The notes below the pieces were generated by a model. It was not told the DNA's origin. It saw nothing but the letters and a program-made list of their open reading frames with translations, and made no database searches. A program made the position numbers and the translations under genes. Of a stretch of 64,000 nucleotides of DNA, positions 52,455 through 61,800 are shown piece after piece (within the stretch, counting starts at the first letter, position 1; the number at the start of each line of letters is the position of its first letter). This stretch comes from Aquipuribacter nitratireducens (GTDB lineage Bacteria; Actinomycetota; Actinomycetes; Actinomycetales; JBBAYJ01), in contig NZ_JBBEOG010000010.1 of the NCBI RefSeq assembly GCF_037860835.1, positions 1 through 64,000 on the forward strand. Reading direction: 5' to 3'.

Positions 52455-52460
52455 TACCCT
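52455..52460 (+). promoter_or_regulatory. -10 element of metF
   Basis: TACCCT lies 6 nt before the metF GTG at 52467, the same hexamer and spacing as aroG, so the mRNA is probably leaderless. Confidence 0.6.
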
Positions 52461-52466
52461 GGCGGG

Positions 52467-53402
52467 GTGCCCGAGGCATCCGTCATGCGCCAGCCGCACC
52501 GCACCGTGCTGGAGTCGCTCGCCGTGGCGGCGGCGGAGGGTCGGCCCACCGTGTCCTTCGAGTTCTTCCCGCCCCGGGACGCCGCGGGGGAGCAGGTGCT
52601 GTGGCAGGCGGTCCGCCGGGTCGAGGGCGCGCGGCCGGACTTCGTGTCGGTGACGTACGGCGCGGGCGGCGGCACGCAGGAGCGCACGGTCCGCGCGACG
52701 CAGCGGATCGCCCGGGAGTCCTCCCTCTCCCCGGTCGCCCACCTCACGTGCGTCGGGCGCACGGTGCCGCAGCTGCGGCAGGTGGTGGGCGCCTACGCCG
52801 ACGCCGGCGTGCGGAGCGTCCTCGCGCTGCGGGGCGACCCGCCGGGCGGCCCGACGGCGCCGTGGCAGCGCACCGAGGGCGGGCTCGACCGCGCCATCGA
52901 GCTCGTCGAGCTCCTCCGCGGCCTCGGCGGGTTCTCCGTCGGGGTGGCCGCCTTCCCCGACGGGCACCCCGAGTCGCGCACCCCCTCGCAGGACGCCCGC
53001 GTGCTCGCGCTCAAGGCCCGGGCGGGGGCGTCGTTCGCCGTGACGCAGTTCTTCTTCGACCCCGCCCGGTGGGAGCGGCTCGTCGACACGGTCGCCTCGC
53101 AGGGCGTCGACCTGCCCGTGATCCCGGGGATCATGCCGGTGACGAACCTCCGACAGGTCACGCGCTTCGCCGAGCTGTCGGGGACGCCTCTGCCCGGCGA
53201 CCTCGTCGACCGGCTCGAGGCGGTGGCCGACGACCCCGCCGCCGTGCGGGCCGTCGGGGTCGAGGCCGCCACGCGCCTGGGGGAGCGGCTGCTCGCGGCC
53301 GGGGCGCCGGGCCTGCACTTCTACACGCTCAACTCGTCGACCGCGACGCTCGAGGTGTGCGCGAACCTCGGCCTCGTCCGGGGCCGGCTCGCCCGGGCGT
53401 AG
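52467..53402 (+). CDS. metF: methylenetetrahydrofolate reductase
   Basis: The 311-aa TIM-barrel flavoenzyme reduces 5,10-methylene-THF to 5-methyl-THF for methionine synthesis. Family markers are VSFEFFPPRD near the N-terminus, VTYGAGGGT, LRGDPPGG, GVAAFPDGHPES, and TQFFFDP. The position next to the prenyl synthase matches mycobacteria. The GTG at 52467 is fixed by the -10 element; the longer open frame upstream overlaps crtE and is not coding. Confidence 0.95.
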   Translation: MPEASVMRQPHRTVLESLAVAAAEGRPTVSFEFFPPRDAAGEQVLWQAVRRVEGARPDFVSVTYGAGGGTQERTVRATQRIARESSLSPVAHLTCVGRTVPQLRQVVGAYADAGVRSVLALRGDPPGGPTAPWQRTEGGLDRAIELVELLRGLGGFSVGVAAFPDGHPESRTPSQDARVLALKARAGASFAVTQFFFDPARWERLVDTVASQGVDLPVIPGIMPVTNLRQVTRFAELSGTPLPGDLVDRLEAVADDPAAVRAVGVEAATRLGERLLAAGAPGLHFYTLNSSTATLEVCANLGLVRGRLARA

Positions 53403-53404
53403 CG

Positions 53405-53424
53405 GGCGCCGTCGGGCCGGCGCC
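53405..53424. terminator. hairpin between convergent metF and the crtD-like gene
   Basis: GGCGCCG (53405-53411) pairs with CGGCGCC (53418-53424) around a 6-nt loop. It lies in the 36-nt gap between two converging stop codons, so it could act in both directions. No T-tract is present. Confidence 0.45.
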
Positions 53425-53438
53425 GTCGCCGGGCGCCG

Positions 53439-55037
53439 TCACACCAGCGCGTCGTCCTCCCGCTCGGGCTCCGGCGCGACGGGCGGCCCGACGAGGTCCG
53501 CGACGATCCGCGCGCTCATGCCGACGAGCGGGATGCCGCCGCCGGGGTGGGCGGACCCGCCGACGAGGTAGAGCCCCTCGATGTTGCTCGCGTTGGCGGG
53601 GCGCAGGAAGGCCGAGCGAGCGCCGTTGCTCGACGAGCCGTAGATGGAGCCCCCGACGCTGCGGGTGGCGTACTCGAGGTCCGCGGGGGTCCGCACGACC
53701 CGCCACCGCACCCGGTCGCGCACGTCGAGGCCGCGCTCGGCCATGACGTCGAGGACGCGGTCGGCGTAGGTGTCCGCGAGGCCCTCGGCCCGCCAGTCGA
53801 CGCCGCGCGCCGGTTCCCCGGGCCGGTGACGCGGCGCGTTGACGAGGACGAACCACGCCTCGCAGCCGTCGTCGGGGCGCAGGGCGGGGTCGTCGGGGGC
53901 CGAGACGTACACCGTGGGGTCCGGTGCGGGTCGGCAGCGGCCCCGGTGCCGGCCCGTGCCGAAGACGGAGTCGAACTCGTCGTCGTAGTCGCGCGGGAAG
54001 AGGACCGTGTGGTGCTGCAGGTCGGGGGTGCGTCCCTCGAGGGCGAGGAGCAGGACGAACCCCGACAACGACGGGTCCGCCTTGCGCAGCCGCTGCCGCC
54101 CGAGCTCCCCGGGCGGACCGGCGAGCAGCTCGTGGTAGAGGTGCGCGGCGTCGGCGTTCGACACCACGACGTCCGCCTCGACCTTCGTGCCGTCGCGCAG
54201 CCGCACCCCGTGGGCCCGCCACCCCCGGGGCCCGGGGACGTCCTTGACGAGGACCTCGGCCACGTCGGCGCCGGTCCGGATGGTGGCGCCGCACTCCAGC
54301 GCCCGCTGGGCGAGGGCGTCCGCGAGGCGCTGGAGCCCGCCGCGGACGTACCACGCGCCGTAGCGCTGCTCGACGAACGGGACGGTCGCCAGCGCCGCCG
54401 GGGCACGCCGGGGGTCCGAGCCGGTGTACGTCGCGTACCGGTCGAGCAGCACCCGCAGCCGCGGGTCCTTGAGGTAGCGGCGCCCGAGTGCCCGCAGCGA
54501 GCGCCACGGCGCGATACGGACGAGGTCGTCGACCTTCCGGGCCTCGCGCAGGAGCGTCCGGGGACCGTCGAGCGGGGACTCGAGGAACGGGCCGCGGGTG
54601 GCCTCCCAGATGGCCTCCGCGCGCTCGCTGAACGCCGTCCACTGCGCGCCCGTCCCGGCACCGAGGGCGGCGTCCATCGCGGCGGCGATGCGGGTGGGGT
54701 CGGCGTTCGGCAGGTCGAGGACCGTGCCGTCGCCGAAGCGGTACCGGAAGGCGGGGTCGACCGAGACGAGGTCGACGACGCGGCTCAACGGCTCACCCGT
54801 GGCCGCGAACAGCTCCTCGTACACCGAGGGGAGCGTGAGCAGCGAGGGCCCCGTGTCGAAGCCGAAGCCGCCGCGCGCGTAGCGGCCGAGCTTGCCGCCG
54901 GGCTGCGGGGCCTGCTCGAGCACCGTCACGTCGTGACCCGCGTGCGCGAGCCGGACCGCGACGGCGAGCCCGCCGAGGCCGGCGCCGACGACGACGACGC
55001 GGCTGAGGGGGACCTGCCCGGCGCTCGCGTCGCTCAC
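53439..55037 (-). CDS. crtD: carotenoid desaturase/oxidase, CrtD-like
   Basis: The 532-aa CrtI-superfamily flavoprotein has the FAD start VVVVGAGLGGLAVAVRLAHAGHDVTVLEQ, FDTGPSLLTLPSVYEEL, and the C-terminal signature GLYLVGGSAHPGGGIPLVGMSARI. It is distinct from crtI in this window and is encoded with a CruF homologue and a glycosyltransferase. That context favours a carotenoid 3,4-desaturase (CrtD) over a second phytoene desaturase. The C-terminal tail is acidic. GTG 55037 overlaps the glycosyltransferase stop. Confidence 0.8.
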   Translation of the reverse strand: MSDASAGQVPLSRVVVVGAGLGGLAVAVRLAHAGHDVTVLEQAPQPGGKLGRYARGGFGFDTGPSLLTLPSVYEELFAATGEPLSRVVDLVSVDPAFRYRFGDGTVLDLPNADPTRIAAAMDAALGAGTGAQWTAFSERAEAIWEATRGPFLESPLDGPRTLLREARKVDDLVRIAPWRSLRALGRRYLKDPRLRVLLDRYATYTGSDPRRAPAALATVPFVEQRYGAWYVRGGLQRLADALAQRALECGATIRTGADVAEVLVKDVPGPRGWRAHGVRLRDGTKVEADVVVSNADAAHLYHELLAGPPGELGRQRLRKADPSLSGFVLLLALEGRTPDLQHHTVLFPRDYDDEFDSVFGTGRHRGRCRPAPDPTVYVSAPDDPALRPDDGCEAWFVLVNAPRHRPGEPARGVDWRAEGLADTYADRVLDVMAERGLDVRDRVRWRVVRTPADLEYATRSVGGSIYGSSSNGARSAFLRPANASNIEGLYLVGGSAHPGGGIPLVGMSARIVADLVGPPVAPEPEREDDALV

Positions 55038-56179
55038 AGCCCCCGACCCTTCCACGTGAGGGTGCCGTGGCGCCTGCCGTGCAGCGAGCGGGCCGTCAGC
55101 CACGCGGCGGCGAGGACCGAGAGCGGGTGGGCGAGCGCGTCGGGCAGGGACCGCCCGCCCGTGGCCTCGGCCGCCACGTAGCGGCCCAGCACGCCCGCGG
55201 CGTAGCCGACGGCGCCGACGCGGGACCCGGCGAGCGCGGCCGCCGCGGGCCACACGTAGGCGAGGGCGAGGACCCCCATGACGGCGGCCGCCCCCGCCGG
55301 GGAGCCGAAGGCGGACCACAGCGACTTCGTGTAGCCGGCCTCGACCTGCGCCCACGAGGTGTACATCCGGCAGGCGGCGACGCCGCTGCCGTCGCACGGG
55401 ACGCCCCGTCCGCCGCTGCGCTTGACCGCCCGGAGGAGCCCGATGTCCTCCAGCACCTCGCCGGCGACGGCCGCGTGACCGCCCGCCCGCCGGTACGCGG
55501 TCGCGTCGACCGCGAGGAGCTGGCCGTTCGCCGCGGCCAGGCTCGCCCGGGGGGAGCGTTCCGCACGACCCAGCGGCAGGGTCGTGAGCCACGACCACTG
55601 CAGCAGCGGCTGCACGAGCCGCTCGCCCGCGCTGCCCGCGAGCTGGCGCGGGTACGGCGAGACGAGGTCGAGGCCGCTGCCGCGCAGCAGCGCGACCGTG
55701 GCGGCGACGGCGTGCGGGGCGAGGGTGACGTCGGCGTCGACGAACACGAGGACCTCGCCCGTGGCCTCGCGCCCCAGCTGGTGGCAGGCGTGCGGCTTGC
55801 CGAGCCACCCGGGCGGCGGCTCCCGGCCGGGGACCAGGCGGACGCGCGGGTCGCGGGCGGCGGCGGCGCGGACGACGTCGGCGGTCGCGTCGCTGCTGCG
55901 GTCGTCGCACACGAGGACCTCGAGGTCGGGCACGCCGGTCTGCTCGGCGAGGCACGCGAGCAGGCGGGGCAGCGTCGTCGCCTCGTCCCGGGCCGGCACG
56001 AGGACGCTGACACGACCCCGTACGGCGGGCGGCTCGTCGGGCGGGCGGCGCAGGAGGCGGGCGTTGCGCACCGTGTGGACCGTGAGCCCGACCGCGAGGA
56101 CCGTGCCGGTGCGGGTGAGGATGCGGGTGAGGGCGCGTGCGAGGGCGGCACGACGCGCTCGACCAGCCAGTCGGCTCAC
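55034..56179 (-). CDS. family 2 glycosyltransferase, carotenoid CruG/CrtQ-like
   Basis: The 381-aa GT-A enzyme has an N-terminal hydrophobic helix, SVLVPARDEATTLPRLL, DDRSSDATADVV, VFVDADVTL (the DxD-type metal site), GEVLEDIGLLRAVK (catalytic ED), and C-terminal membrane helices. The PPPGWLGKPHACHQLG phrase is typical of glycosyltransferases encoded with carotenoid genes. Placed between cruF and the crtD-like gene, it likely adds a sugar to the hydroxyl introduced by CruF, as CruG does. The start is GTG 56179, 19 nt after the cruF stop. Confidence 0.82.
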   Translation of the reverse strand: MSRLAGRARRAALARALTRILTRTGTVLAVGLTVHTVRNARLLRRPPDEPPAVRGRVSVLVPARDEATTLPRLLACLAEQTGVPDLEVLVCDDRSSDATADVVRAAAARDPRVRLVPGREPPPGWLGKPHACHQLGREATGEVLVFVDADVTLAPHAVAATVALLRGSGLDLVSPYPRQLAGSAGERLVQPLLQWSWLTTLPLGRAERSPRASLAAANGQLLAVDATAYRRAGGHAAVAGEVLEDIGLLRAVKRSGGRGVPCDGSGVAACRMYTSWAQVEAGYTKSLWSAFGSPAGAAAVMGVLALAYVWPAAAALAGSRVGAVGYAAGVLGRYVAAEATGGRSLPDALAHPLSVLAAAWLTARSLHGRRHGTLTWKGRGL

Positions 56180-56198
56180 AGTCGGTCCCGTGCTCCGC

Positions 56199-57095
56199 TC
56201 AGGCGCCGGTCCTGGAGCGCGCGCGCGGTCGCGGCAGCGCGCCCCGCCACCCGAGCGGGGGGACGCTGCTGCCGCCGTCGCGGCGCAGCAGCCAGAGGTA
56301 CGGCCCGACGAGCAGCCCCATCCCCACCAGGCCGTACGCGGCGACCACGGGCCGGTCGAAGAACGCGACGTTGGCGAGCCCGGAGCCGAGCCACGTCCAC
56401 GCCAGCAGGAGCGCCGGCGCCGTCTCGTCGACCGCGCGGCGCGGGACGACGACGTCGAGCAGCGCGACCATCACGACCGCGACGAGCAGCCAGCCCGCGT
56501 AGTTCGTCAGCGGGATGCCGGGGACGCCGGGCAGCCCGGGCTCCGGCCGGTCGAAGACCCAGTGCCCCGCGGCGGTCATCTGCGGGTCGAGGTAGAGGTC
56601 CCACGAGGCGAGGGCCAGACCACCGAGCACGGCGGTGAGCGCGCGAGCGGGGAGCGTGCCCGGGGCTCGGCCGCGCGACGCGAGCAGGACCGCGCCGAGG
56701 CGCCGGCCGAGCAGGAGCGTCGGCCACGCCATCATCGTCCACGCGAGCGGGATGAGGACGGGCACGTCGAGCAGCTCCGGACCCAGCGTCCCCGTGTACT
56801 CGTAGGGACCGAACGGGACGCCCGTCGCGGTGCCGACGGCCTCCGCCAGGAGACCGACCCCCCCGGCGACGAGCAGCACGAGCACCGCGGCGCGGGCGCC
56901 GGTCGTCACCGCGGCGTGGGCGAGGCTCGCCGCGCAGAACAGCACGACGGTCGCCGTCGTCGAGGCGACGAGGGCGCGGCCGTCGAGGAGGGGGTAGCTC
57001 ACCTGCACGAGGACGGTGAGCGCCGCGAGCGCGAGGGGGAGCCCGAGCGGGTGCAGGACCCCGCGGCGCAGGCGGCCCTCCTCCGCGTCCGGCAT
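56199..57095 (-). CDS. cruF: carotenoid 1,2-hydratase CruF-like membrane protein
   Basis: The 298-aa protein has about seven to eight membrane helices and the DUF422/CruF signatures. These are EAVGTATGVPFGPYEYTGTLGPELLDVPVLIPLAWTMM in the middle and ASWDLYLDPQMTAAGHWVF followed by GIPLTNYAGWLLVA. CruF hydrates the psi end of acyclic or monocyclic carotenoids (known from Deinococcus and Synechococcus). ATG 57095 lies 7 nt after TACGAT, so the cruF-glycosyltransferase-crtD-like operon should start here as a leaderless mRNA. Confidence 0.88.
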   Translation of the reverse strand: MPDAEEGRLRRGVLHPLGLPLALAALTVLVQVSYPLLDGRALVASTTATVVLFCAASLAHAAVTTGARAAVLVLLVAGGVGLLAEAVGTATGVPFGPYEYTGTLGPELLDVPVLIPLAWTMMAWPTLLLGRRLGAVLLASRGRAPGTLPARALTAVLGGLALASWDLYLDPQMTAAGHWVFDRPEPGLPGVPGIPLTNYAGWLLVAVVMVALLDVVVPRRAVDETAPALLLAWTWLGSGLANVAFFDRPVVAAYGLVGMGLLVGPYLWLLRRDGGSSVPPLGWRGALPRPRARSRTGA

Positions 57096-57102
57096 GCGCC
57101 CG

Positions 57103-57108
57103 ATCGTA
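57103..57108 (-). promoter_or_regulatory. -10 element of the cruF operon
   Basis: TACGAT on the minus strand lies 7 nt before the cruF ATG. No obvious -35 or regulator dyad is visible in the 48-nt gap to the next gene. Confidence 0.55.
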
Positions 57109-57143
57109 GACGGGGCCCTCGGCGGCGGGGACCTGCGGCCGGG

Positions 57144-57689
57144 TCAGCCGGAGGTCGGGTCGCCCGACACGACCGCGCTGCGTCCGCCCGTGAGCCGGAC
57201 GAGCTCGTCGTGCGTGGTCGGGAAGACCGTGTGCGGGTGCCCGGCTGCCGCCCACAGCTCACCGAGGTGCGCGAGGTCGGCGTCGACGACGGTCGGCAGC
57301 TCGTGGGTGTGCCCGACCGGCGCGACACCGCCGATGACGAAGCCCGTCGCCTGCCGCACCAGGTCGGCGGGGGCCTTGCGGACCTCGGCGACGTCGAGCG
57401 CCTCCGCGAGCAGACCGGGGTCCACCCGGTGCCCGCCCGAGGCGAGGACGAGGACGGGGTAGGGGTCGGCGCCCCCGACCGCGTCGGGGCGGGGGTGCGC
57501 GACGAAGACGAGGGAGTTGGCGATCTGGGCGACCCCGACGCCGAGGCTCGCGGCCGCCTCCGCGGCCGTGCGGGCGCTCGTGTCGAGCACCTGGATGCGG
57601 TCGGCGGCGTCGTCGACGCCCGCGGCGTGCAGGGCGGCGCGCACCCGGCCGACGCCGGGGTGGGTGCTGAGGTCGAGCGGCTCGGTCAC
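57144..57689 (-). CDS. YbaK/ProX-type aminoacyl-tRNA deacylase
   Basis: The 181-aa protein has the YbaK fold: TSARTAAEAAASLGVGVAQIANSLVFV, LASGGHRVDPGLLAEAL, the lysine region VRKAPADLVRQATGFVIGGVAPVGH, and AAAGHPHTVFPTTHDELVRLTGG. Such proteins hydrolyse mischarged tRNA (for example Cys- or Ala-tRNAPro). GTG 57689 is supported by TACGCT 7 nt upstream. It is divergent from the LexA-controlled operon. Confidence 0.9.
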   Translation of the reverse strand: MTEPLDLSTHPGVGRVRAALHAAGVDDAADRIQVLDTSARTAAEAAASLGVGVAQIANSLVFVAHPRPDAVGGADPYPVLVLASGGHRVDPGLLAEALDVAEVRKAPADLVRQATGFVIGGVAPVGHTHELPTVVDADLAHLGELWAAAGHPHTVFPTTHDELVRLTGGRSAVVSGDPTSG

Positions 57690-57696
57690 GAGGGGG

Positions 57697-57702
57697 AGCG
57701 TA
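57697..57702 (-). promoter_or_regulatory. -10 element of the YbaK-type gene
   Basis: TACGCT on the minus strand lies 7 nt before the GTG at 57689, predicting a leaderless transcript. Confidence 0.55.
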
Positions 57703-57722
57703 GGGAACGTCGCCGCCGTGCC

Positions 57723-57755
57723 CGTGGTGCGGCCGTGGTGCGGCCGTGGTGCGGC
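57723..57755. repeat. three perfect 11-bp tandem repeats
   Basis: The unit cgtggtgcggc occurs three times head to tail at 57723-57733, 57734-57744 and 57745-57755, in the intergenic region between two divergent promoters. The period is close to one helical turn, so each copy faces the same side of the DNA. Confidence 0.9.
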
Positions 57756-57823
57756 CGGGGTCCCCCGCGGGTCGTCGGGGTGGGCGACACGCCGGAGCGG
57801 TGGACGGCGGCGGTCCCGCGACC

Positions 57824-57860
57824 TAGTCTTCGAACACGCGTTCGTTCGAACACAGTTTCG
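57824..57860 (+). promoter_or_regulatory. LexA-controlled promoter with two SOS boxes
   Basis: A -10 element TAGTCT (57824-57829) is followed by CGAAC-N4-GTTCG (57831-57844), matching the actinobacterial LexA box. A second, weaker box CGAAC-N4-TTTCG (57847-57860) starts exactly 16 bp downstream. The transcription start would lie inside the first box, so LexA should block initiation until DNA damage. Confidence 0.85.
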
Positions 57861-57895
57861 ATCTTGTGATGGGTCAGGGGAGCGAGGAGGGCATC

Positions 57896-58285
57896 GTGCG
57901 ACGGTACGACGAGCACGTCGAGGTGAGGACGACGGACCTCGGTGACGGGTCCGCGGGCCGGCCCGACGCCTTCATCTGGCGCGACCGGCTCCACGTCGTC
58001 ACCGAGGTCCTCGCCACGTGGTCGGAGCGTGAGGCGTGGTGGGAGGTCGACGTGCGCCGCGGGGAGCCGGCGGCGTACGAGCGGACGGTGTGGCGGGTCG
58101 AGGCCGGCCCGGGTCGCTGGGCCGGCACCGGGGTGTACGACCTCGCGCTGACCGTCCCCGTCGGTCGGCCGGTCGCCCGACCCGTGCTCGCCGGGGCGGC
58201 CGTCGGCGGGCCGGTTCCCCGTGCCGGCGCGGGAGCTCCTGCCGGGACGCAGGGGGAGTGGGTGCTGCTGTGCCGGCTGGACTGA
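57896..58285 (+). CDS. DUF6504-family protein of the SOS operon
   Basis: The 129-aa product (VRRYDEHVEVRTT...FIWRDRLHVVTEVLATWSEREAWWE) has the conserved RPDAFIWRDRLYxV-type core of small actinobacterial proteins encoded before dnaE2. It looks like a beta-barrel protein without membrane segments. GTG 57896 is chosen because GAGGAGG lies 5 nt upstream; GTG 57866 and ATG 57869 are in frame but lack a site. It is the first gene under the LexA boxes. Its molecular role is unknown; a part in translesion synthesis is inferred from the operon. Confidence 0.8.
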   Translation: MRRYDEHVEVRTTDLGDGSAGRPDAFIWRDRLHVVTEVLATWSEREAWWEVDVRRGEPAAYERTVWRVEAGPGRWAGTGVYDLALTVPVGRPVARPVLAGAAVGGPVPRAGAGAPAGTQGEWVLLCRLD

Positions 58286-58773
58286 AGGTCCCGAGCGCGT
58301 CGGGCGCACCGGCCGCGCAGGCCGCACCGGAGGGGGAGGCGGTCCTGGTGCTGACCCGCCCGGCGCAGGCGAACGCCGCCGGGGTCGCGCTCCTCGACCG
58401 CGCCCGGGACGGCCTGCGCGCCGCCGCGGCCGAGCTCGACGCGGGCGCACGGTGGGGCGGGGCGCAGCTCGCCGCGCTGCGGGCGGCGACCGCGGTCCTC
58501 GCCGTCCGGGGCCGGCCGGGGCCCGCGCGGTCACGGCCCCGCAGCGTGTGGCACGTGCTGCCGCGGCTCGCGCCCGAGCTCACCGAGTGGGCCCAGTACC
58601 TCGGCGCCCTCGGCGGACCGGCCTCGCCCGCCCCTCCCGGCGTCGTCGGCCGCGGTGCGCGCGAGGCCGACGACCTGCTGCGGGACGCCGAGCGGTTCCT
58701 GCGCGCCGTCACCCGCTGCCTCGGCCTGCCGTGGCGGCCCGTGCTACCCGACGTCGTCCCCGCGTCCCGCTGA
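58270..58773 (+). CDS. SAV_6107-type HEPN protein of the SOS operon
   Basis: The 167-aa helical protein (LLDRARDGLRAAAAELDAGARW...RSVWHVLPRLAPELTEWAQYLG...AREADDLLRDAERFLRAVTRCL) matches the SAV_6107 HEPN group. RSVWH provides an Rx3H-like HEPN motif. It overlaps the DUF6504 gene by 16 nt. GTG 58270 is used; GTG 58258 is an alternative. Some HEPN proteins are RNases, while this group is found almost only beside dnaE2. Its place in the SOS operon suggests a part in the mutasome or in damage-induced RNA cleavage, unproven. Confidence 0.78.
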   Translation: MPAGLKVPSASGAPAAQAAPEGEAVLVLTRPAQANAAGVALLDRARDGLRAAAAELDAGARWGGAQLAALRAATAVLAVRGRPGPARSRPRSVWHVLPRLAPELTEWAQYLGALGGPASPAPPGVVGRGAREADDLLRDAERFLRAVTRCLGLPWRPVLPDVVPASR

Positions 58774-58847
58774 GCCCCGCCCCGCCGACCGCTCCCTCGA
58801 CCACCTCGCCGACCACCTCGCCGACCACGTCCCCGGAGACCTCGACA

Positions 58848-61800
58848 GTGCCGTCCACGCCGACCTTCACCCACCTCCACGTGGCCTCCGGCTACTCGCT
58901 GCGCCACGGGGCCGCGACCCCGGCCGCGCTCGTGGCCCGGGCCGCGGAGCACGGCATGGACGCGCTCGCGCTCACCGACCGCGACGGCTGCTACGGGGCG
59001 GTGAAGTTCGCCGGGGCGTGCGCCGAGGCCGGGATCGACCCTCTCCTCGGCGTCGACCTCGCCGTCGAGCCGACCGGGGCGCTCGCCGGCCTCCCGGTGT
59101 GGGCCGACCCCGCGGGTCGGGTCCAGGGTCCGGGCCAGGGTGCGGCCCGGCGCCGCACCCCGGTCCGGGGCGGGGCGCAGGTCGACCCCCGCCACCCCCG
59201 CATCACGGTGCTCGCGCTCGCCGCCGACCCCGCGACGGGGCTGCCGGCCGCGGCCGGGTGGGCGCGGGTGTGCCGGCTCGTGTCGGCCACCCACGCCCGC
59301 GGCGAACGCGGCAGGCCGGTCGCCACCGAGGACCTGCTCGTGGCGCACTCCCGCGACCCGGGCACCGGGGCACCGGCGCTCGCGGTCCTGCTCGGGCCGC
59401 ACTCCGAGGTCGGCCGCGCGGTGCTCGCCCGTCGCGACGACCTCGCCGTCCGGCTGCTGCGGGGCTGGGCCGCCCGGTTGCCGCCCGGCAGCCTGTTCGT
59501 CGAGGTCGTCCACCACCGCGCGCCCCGCGACGTCCCGGCGAGCCTCGGGCACGCCGCCCGCATGCTCGCCGTGGCCGACGCCGCGGGTGTGCCCGCCGTG
59601 CTCACCAACGCCGTCCGGCACGTCGAACCCGGCGGCGGGCTCACCGTCGACGTGCTCGACGCCGCCCGCCGGCTCGTCCGCCTCGACCCCCGCCACCTCG
59701 ACCGCACCACGAGCGCCGGCTACCTCGCAGGCGCCGGGGAGATGACCGCCCGCGCCCGGGAGGTCGCCGACCTCGCCGCCGGACTGCCCGGCAGCCGCGA
59801 CGGCAGCGGCGCCCGCACCGCCACCCGCCTGCTCGCGACGACCGCCGCCCTCGCCGACCGCTGCCGGCTCGACCCCGCCGCCGACCTGTCCGTGGGCTCG
59901 GTCCACCTGCCCGAGGCCGAGGTGCTCGGCCACGACGCCACGACCGACCTCCAGGCCGTCCTCGCCGCCCGCTGCCGCGAGGGCCTCGACCGGGCCTACG
60001 GCGGTCGCGGGGTGCCCACCCCCACCGGCCACGCGAGCCCGGCGGACATCGAGGCCCGCCTCGCCGACGAGCTCGCCGTCGTCGAGCAGCTCGGCTTCGC
60101 CGGCTACTTCCTCACCGTCGCCGAGGTCTGCGACCTCACCCGGTCCCTCGGCGTGCGGGTCGCCGCCCGGGGCTCCGGCGCCGGCAGCCTCGTCTGCCAC
60201 GTCCTCGGCGTCTCCGGGGTCGACCCCGTCCGGTACGGGCTGCTCATGGAGCGGTTCCTGTCGCCGCTGCGGGCGTCCCTGCCCGACGTCGACGTCGACG
60301 TCGAGTCCGCGCGGCGCAAGGAGGTGTACGACGCCGTCCTCGCCCGCTTCGGCGCCGACCGGGTCACGTGCGTGTCGATGATGGACACCTACCGGGTGCG
60401 CCACGCCGTCCGGGACGTCGGCGCCGCGCTCGGCATGCCGCCCACGGAGGTCGACGCCATCGCGACGTCGTTCCCCCACATCCGCGCCCGGGACGCCCGC
60501 AAGGCGATCGAGGAGCTGCCGGAGCTGCGCGCGTCCGGTCTCGGCTCCGCCGACCTCGACGCGTTCTTCGACCTCGTCGAGTCCGTCGACGGCCTGCCCC
60601 GCCACATCGCGCTCCACCCGTGCGGGGTCGTCCTGTCCGACGCGGGCCTGCTCGACCGCACCCCGGTCGAGCCCAGCCACGAGGGCTACCCGATGACCCA
60701 GCTCGACAAGGACGACGTCGAGGAGGTCGGCCTGCTCAAGCTCGACGTCCTCGGCATCCGCATGCAGTCGGCCATGGCGCACGCGGTCGCCGAGGTCGCC
60801 CGCGTCGACGGCGAGCACGTCGACGTCGACGACCGCACCCAGGTGCCGCTCGACGACGACGACACCTACGCCCTCATCCGCTCCACCCGCACCCTCGGCT
60901 GCTTCCAGATCGAGTCGCCGGGCCAGCGGGAGCTCGTCGGCAAGTTCGCTCCCGAGACCTTCGAGGACGTCATCACCGACATCTCCCTGTTCCGGCCCGG
61001 TCCCGTGAAGTCCGACATGGTGACGCCCTTCCTGCGCGCCCGGCAGGGCTGGAACGCCCCCGAGTACCTCCACCCGGACCTCGAGCCCGTGCTCGCCGAG
61101 ACCTACGGCGTCGTCGTGTTCCACGAGCAGGTCATCCGCATCGTCGCGGTCACCACCGGCTGCACGCTCGCGGAGGCCGACGAGGTCCGCCGCGCCATGG
61201 GCTCGACCGACGGGCAGGCCGCCGTCCGCGAGTGGTACGTGCCGACGGCCGTGCGCCGCGGCTACGACCCCGACACCGTGTCCCGGTTCTGGGAGGTGCT
61301 CAAGGCGTTCGCGTCGTTCGGGTTCTGCAAGGCCCACGCCGCCGCGTTCGCCCTGCCGACGTACCAGTCGGCGTGGCTCAAGCGGCACCACCCGGCCGCC
61401 TTCCTCGCCGGGGTCCTCACCCACGACCCCGGCATGTACCCCAAGCGCCTCGTGCTCGACGACGCCCGCCAGCTCGGCATCGCGGTGCTCGGCCTCGACG
61501 TCAACGCCTCCGACGGCACGTACCGGGTCGAGCGGGTCGCCCCCTGGGACGAGCCGCCGCCCGGCGTGCTGGGCGCACCGCCGCGCGAGGCCCCGCCCGA
61601 GGGCCTGCCCGACGCCCGCGGCTACGGCATCCGGCTGTCGCTCGCCGACGTCAAGGGCATCAGCGACGCCGAGGTCGAGCGGGTCGTCGCCGGTCGCCCG
61701 TACGGCTCCCTCGCCGACTTCTGGCACCGGGCGGGCGTGTCCCGGCCGGTCGCCGAGCGGCTCGTCGTGGCGGGCGCCTTCGACGAGCTGTACGGCCTCA

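Noticed and set aside
53439-55037. Second phytoene desaturase (crtI duplicate)
   Set aside because: It differs clearly from crtI at 49.6-51.2 kb and lies with cruF and a glycosyltransferase, so a CrtD-like later step is the better reading.
58796-58828. ctcgccgaccac repeats before dnaE2 as a regulatory array
   Set aside because: Only two full 12-bp copies plus a partial one are present. The DNA lies in a short GC-rich gap and looks like simple slippage.
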